A stretch of DNA of 64,000 nucleotides, from assembly GCA_004026145.2 (NCBI GenBank), contig CP034975.1, positions 26,780,013-26,844,012 on the forward strand, given 5' to 3'. The stretch's first letter is position 1; each line of letters opens with the position of its first letter. Of this stretch, positions 63,319-64,000 are shown piece after piece. The notes beneath the pieces were generated by a model. That model was not told the DNA's origin and searched no databases. It worked only from the letters and a program-made list of their open reading frames with translations. The DNA is from Takifugu bimaculatus (taxonomy: Eukaryota; Chordata; Actinopteri; Tetraodontiformes; Tetraodontidae). A program made the position numbers and the translations under genes.

Positions 63319-63499
63319 GGAGAGAACCAACGCGACGGAGAAAGGAAAGATCTGCGCTTTCGTCTCCTGTCCCTCCACCCTCCTGATCTCCCTGGGAAAT
63401 TCAGCCCAATATTTTTTTTTCTACTTTCTCGTTGCTCATGTGTCTCCCTTTTCAGGAGGAGGGTAAAATGTCCTGAACAAGAGGGAGGAGAAAAAGAGG

Positions 63500-63953
63500 G
63501 AAAGGGCTCCAGCATAGCTCACAGCCAGACTCTGAGTGCTTATTCAGTGCTGAGTGCTACTCTGCACCTTTTCCAGCTTGGGGATGTTAAGATTTGCTTT
63601 TGGCTGTAGTTCTGCCCACTCTCGCGCCGACACTTAAAGACTCTTTAGACATTTTCATGCTCATTTTCCTGGAGGAGGAGTGAGAAGACCAGCTAGATCT
63701 ATTAGCCCGGAGGCTGAAGACACGCATCTGATCTCCTTTCTCAGCATTCACACACTCATGTAAAGTCCTTCAGCAGTACGGCAACACTGAGTGGATTTAC
63801 TGTAGCCTCAGTGGTCTGGTTGGAGCAGTGCCGCACAGAGGGGGGAGGACGATGCAGGACTAGAACCTATTTGGACAGAGAACCAGAGAGCCAAAGCCAG
63901 GACACACACAGACACACTCACACTGAAACAGGATGGCCACTGCGGTGTTTCAG
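63500..63953 (+). CDS. tns1: candidate internal promoter and first coding exon of a shorter tns1 form
   Basis: ATG at 63933 opens seven codons (MATAVFQ) ending at a strong donor, CAG|gtaagg at 63954, in phase 0. The frame is compatible with the exon that follows 57096. The roughly 400 bases before it are GC-richer, contain several short upstream stops and read like a 5' leader. If used, the product would lack the C1 domain. Support is only splice-site strength and phase, and the exon is short, so chance is possible. Only 63933-63953 would be coding. Confidence 0.35.
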
Positions 63954-64000
63954 GTAAGGAGCACGGCTGTTTGTGTGGTATTCGAGTGCCCGGCTGCGCT

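Larger units (their letters stand above)
57097..63700 (+). other. tns1 intron continuing to the right
   Basis: It follows donor AAG|gtaaga. I searched for the next C1 exon, which must begin near VxxxC to supply the last zinc Cys, and found none. Contents are AT-rich DNA, GT and GA microsatellites and a poly(A) run at about 60944-60961. A 117-codon minus-strand frame at 59627-59980 has no recognised domain. Confidence 0.6.

Noticed and set aside
62959..63515. Two long minus-strand frames rich in Thr-His and Ser-Leu repeats
   Set aside because: They are translations of the GT and GA microsatellites.

Overview
This is nuclear DNA from a ray-finned fish, most likely a percomorph teleost. The genes have many small exons with short GT..AG introns. 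A teleost tRNA-headed SINE, a hAT-type MITE, LINE remnants and long CA/GT microsatellites lie between them. The gene set (ZNF142, BCS1L, CYP27A, tensin-1) matches a block of human chromosome 2q35, and a KIAA2012-like gene sits at the left edge.

Layout. From 1 to about 5.5 kb there is the 3' part of a minus-strand gene that I assign to KIAA2012; it runs off the left edge. A three-exon piece of this gene was copied about 3.1 kb upstream (6259-6883) and the copy is bounded by a perfect 18-bp direct repeat. A tRNA-Gly(TCC) gene lies at 7427-7498. znf142 (minus strand, 7700-12626) and bcs1l (plus strand, 13677-15936) are head to head across about 1 kb of presumed shared promoter. A LINE reverse-transcriptase remnant follows, then an intact nine-exon cyp27a gene (17272-21019) whose first intron is mostly a 979-bp hAT-like element. 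From about 22.5 kb to the right edge is the 5' part of a tensin gene, tns1: a CpG-rich promoter, a first exon encoding MGCTVS..., a 27-kb intron, two exons of a C1 zinc domain, and two candidate alternative first exons (39926 and 63933). The rest is intronic DNA with microsatellites, one SINE with a clear target-site duplication, and repeat fragments.

Function. The genes are neighbours by ancestry, not an operon. BCS1L is a mitochondrial AAA ATPase for complex III assembly. CYP27A is a mitochondrial sterol 27-hydroxylase-type P450. ZNF142 is a C2H2 zinc-finger nuclear protein. Tensin-1 links integrin adhesions to actin. KIAA2012 is uncharacterised.

Main oddities. (1) bcs1l carries three single-base insertions and znf142 several frame breaks, all between about 10.5 and 15.9 kb, while the 512-codon cyp27a reading frame next door is perfect. 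(2) The exon-cassette copy is flanked by an 18-bp direct repeat. (3) The tensin N-terminus resembles a myristoylation/palmitoylation signal. (4) A second phase-compatible tensin first exon lies inside the large intron. I saw no clearly novel multi-gene system. All splice models were assembled by eye from reading frame and splice sites and were not checked by alignment.
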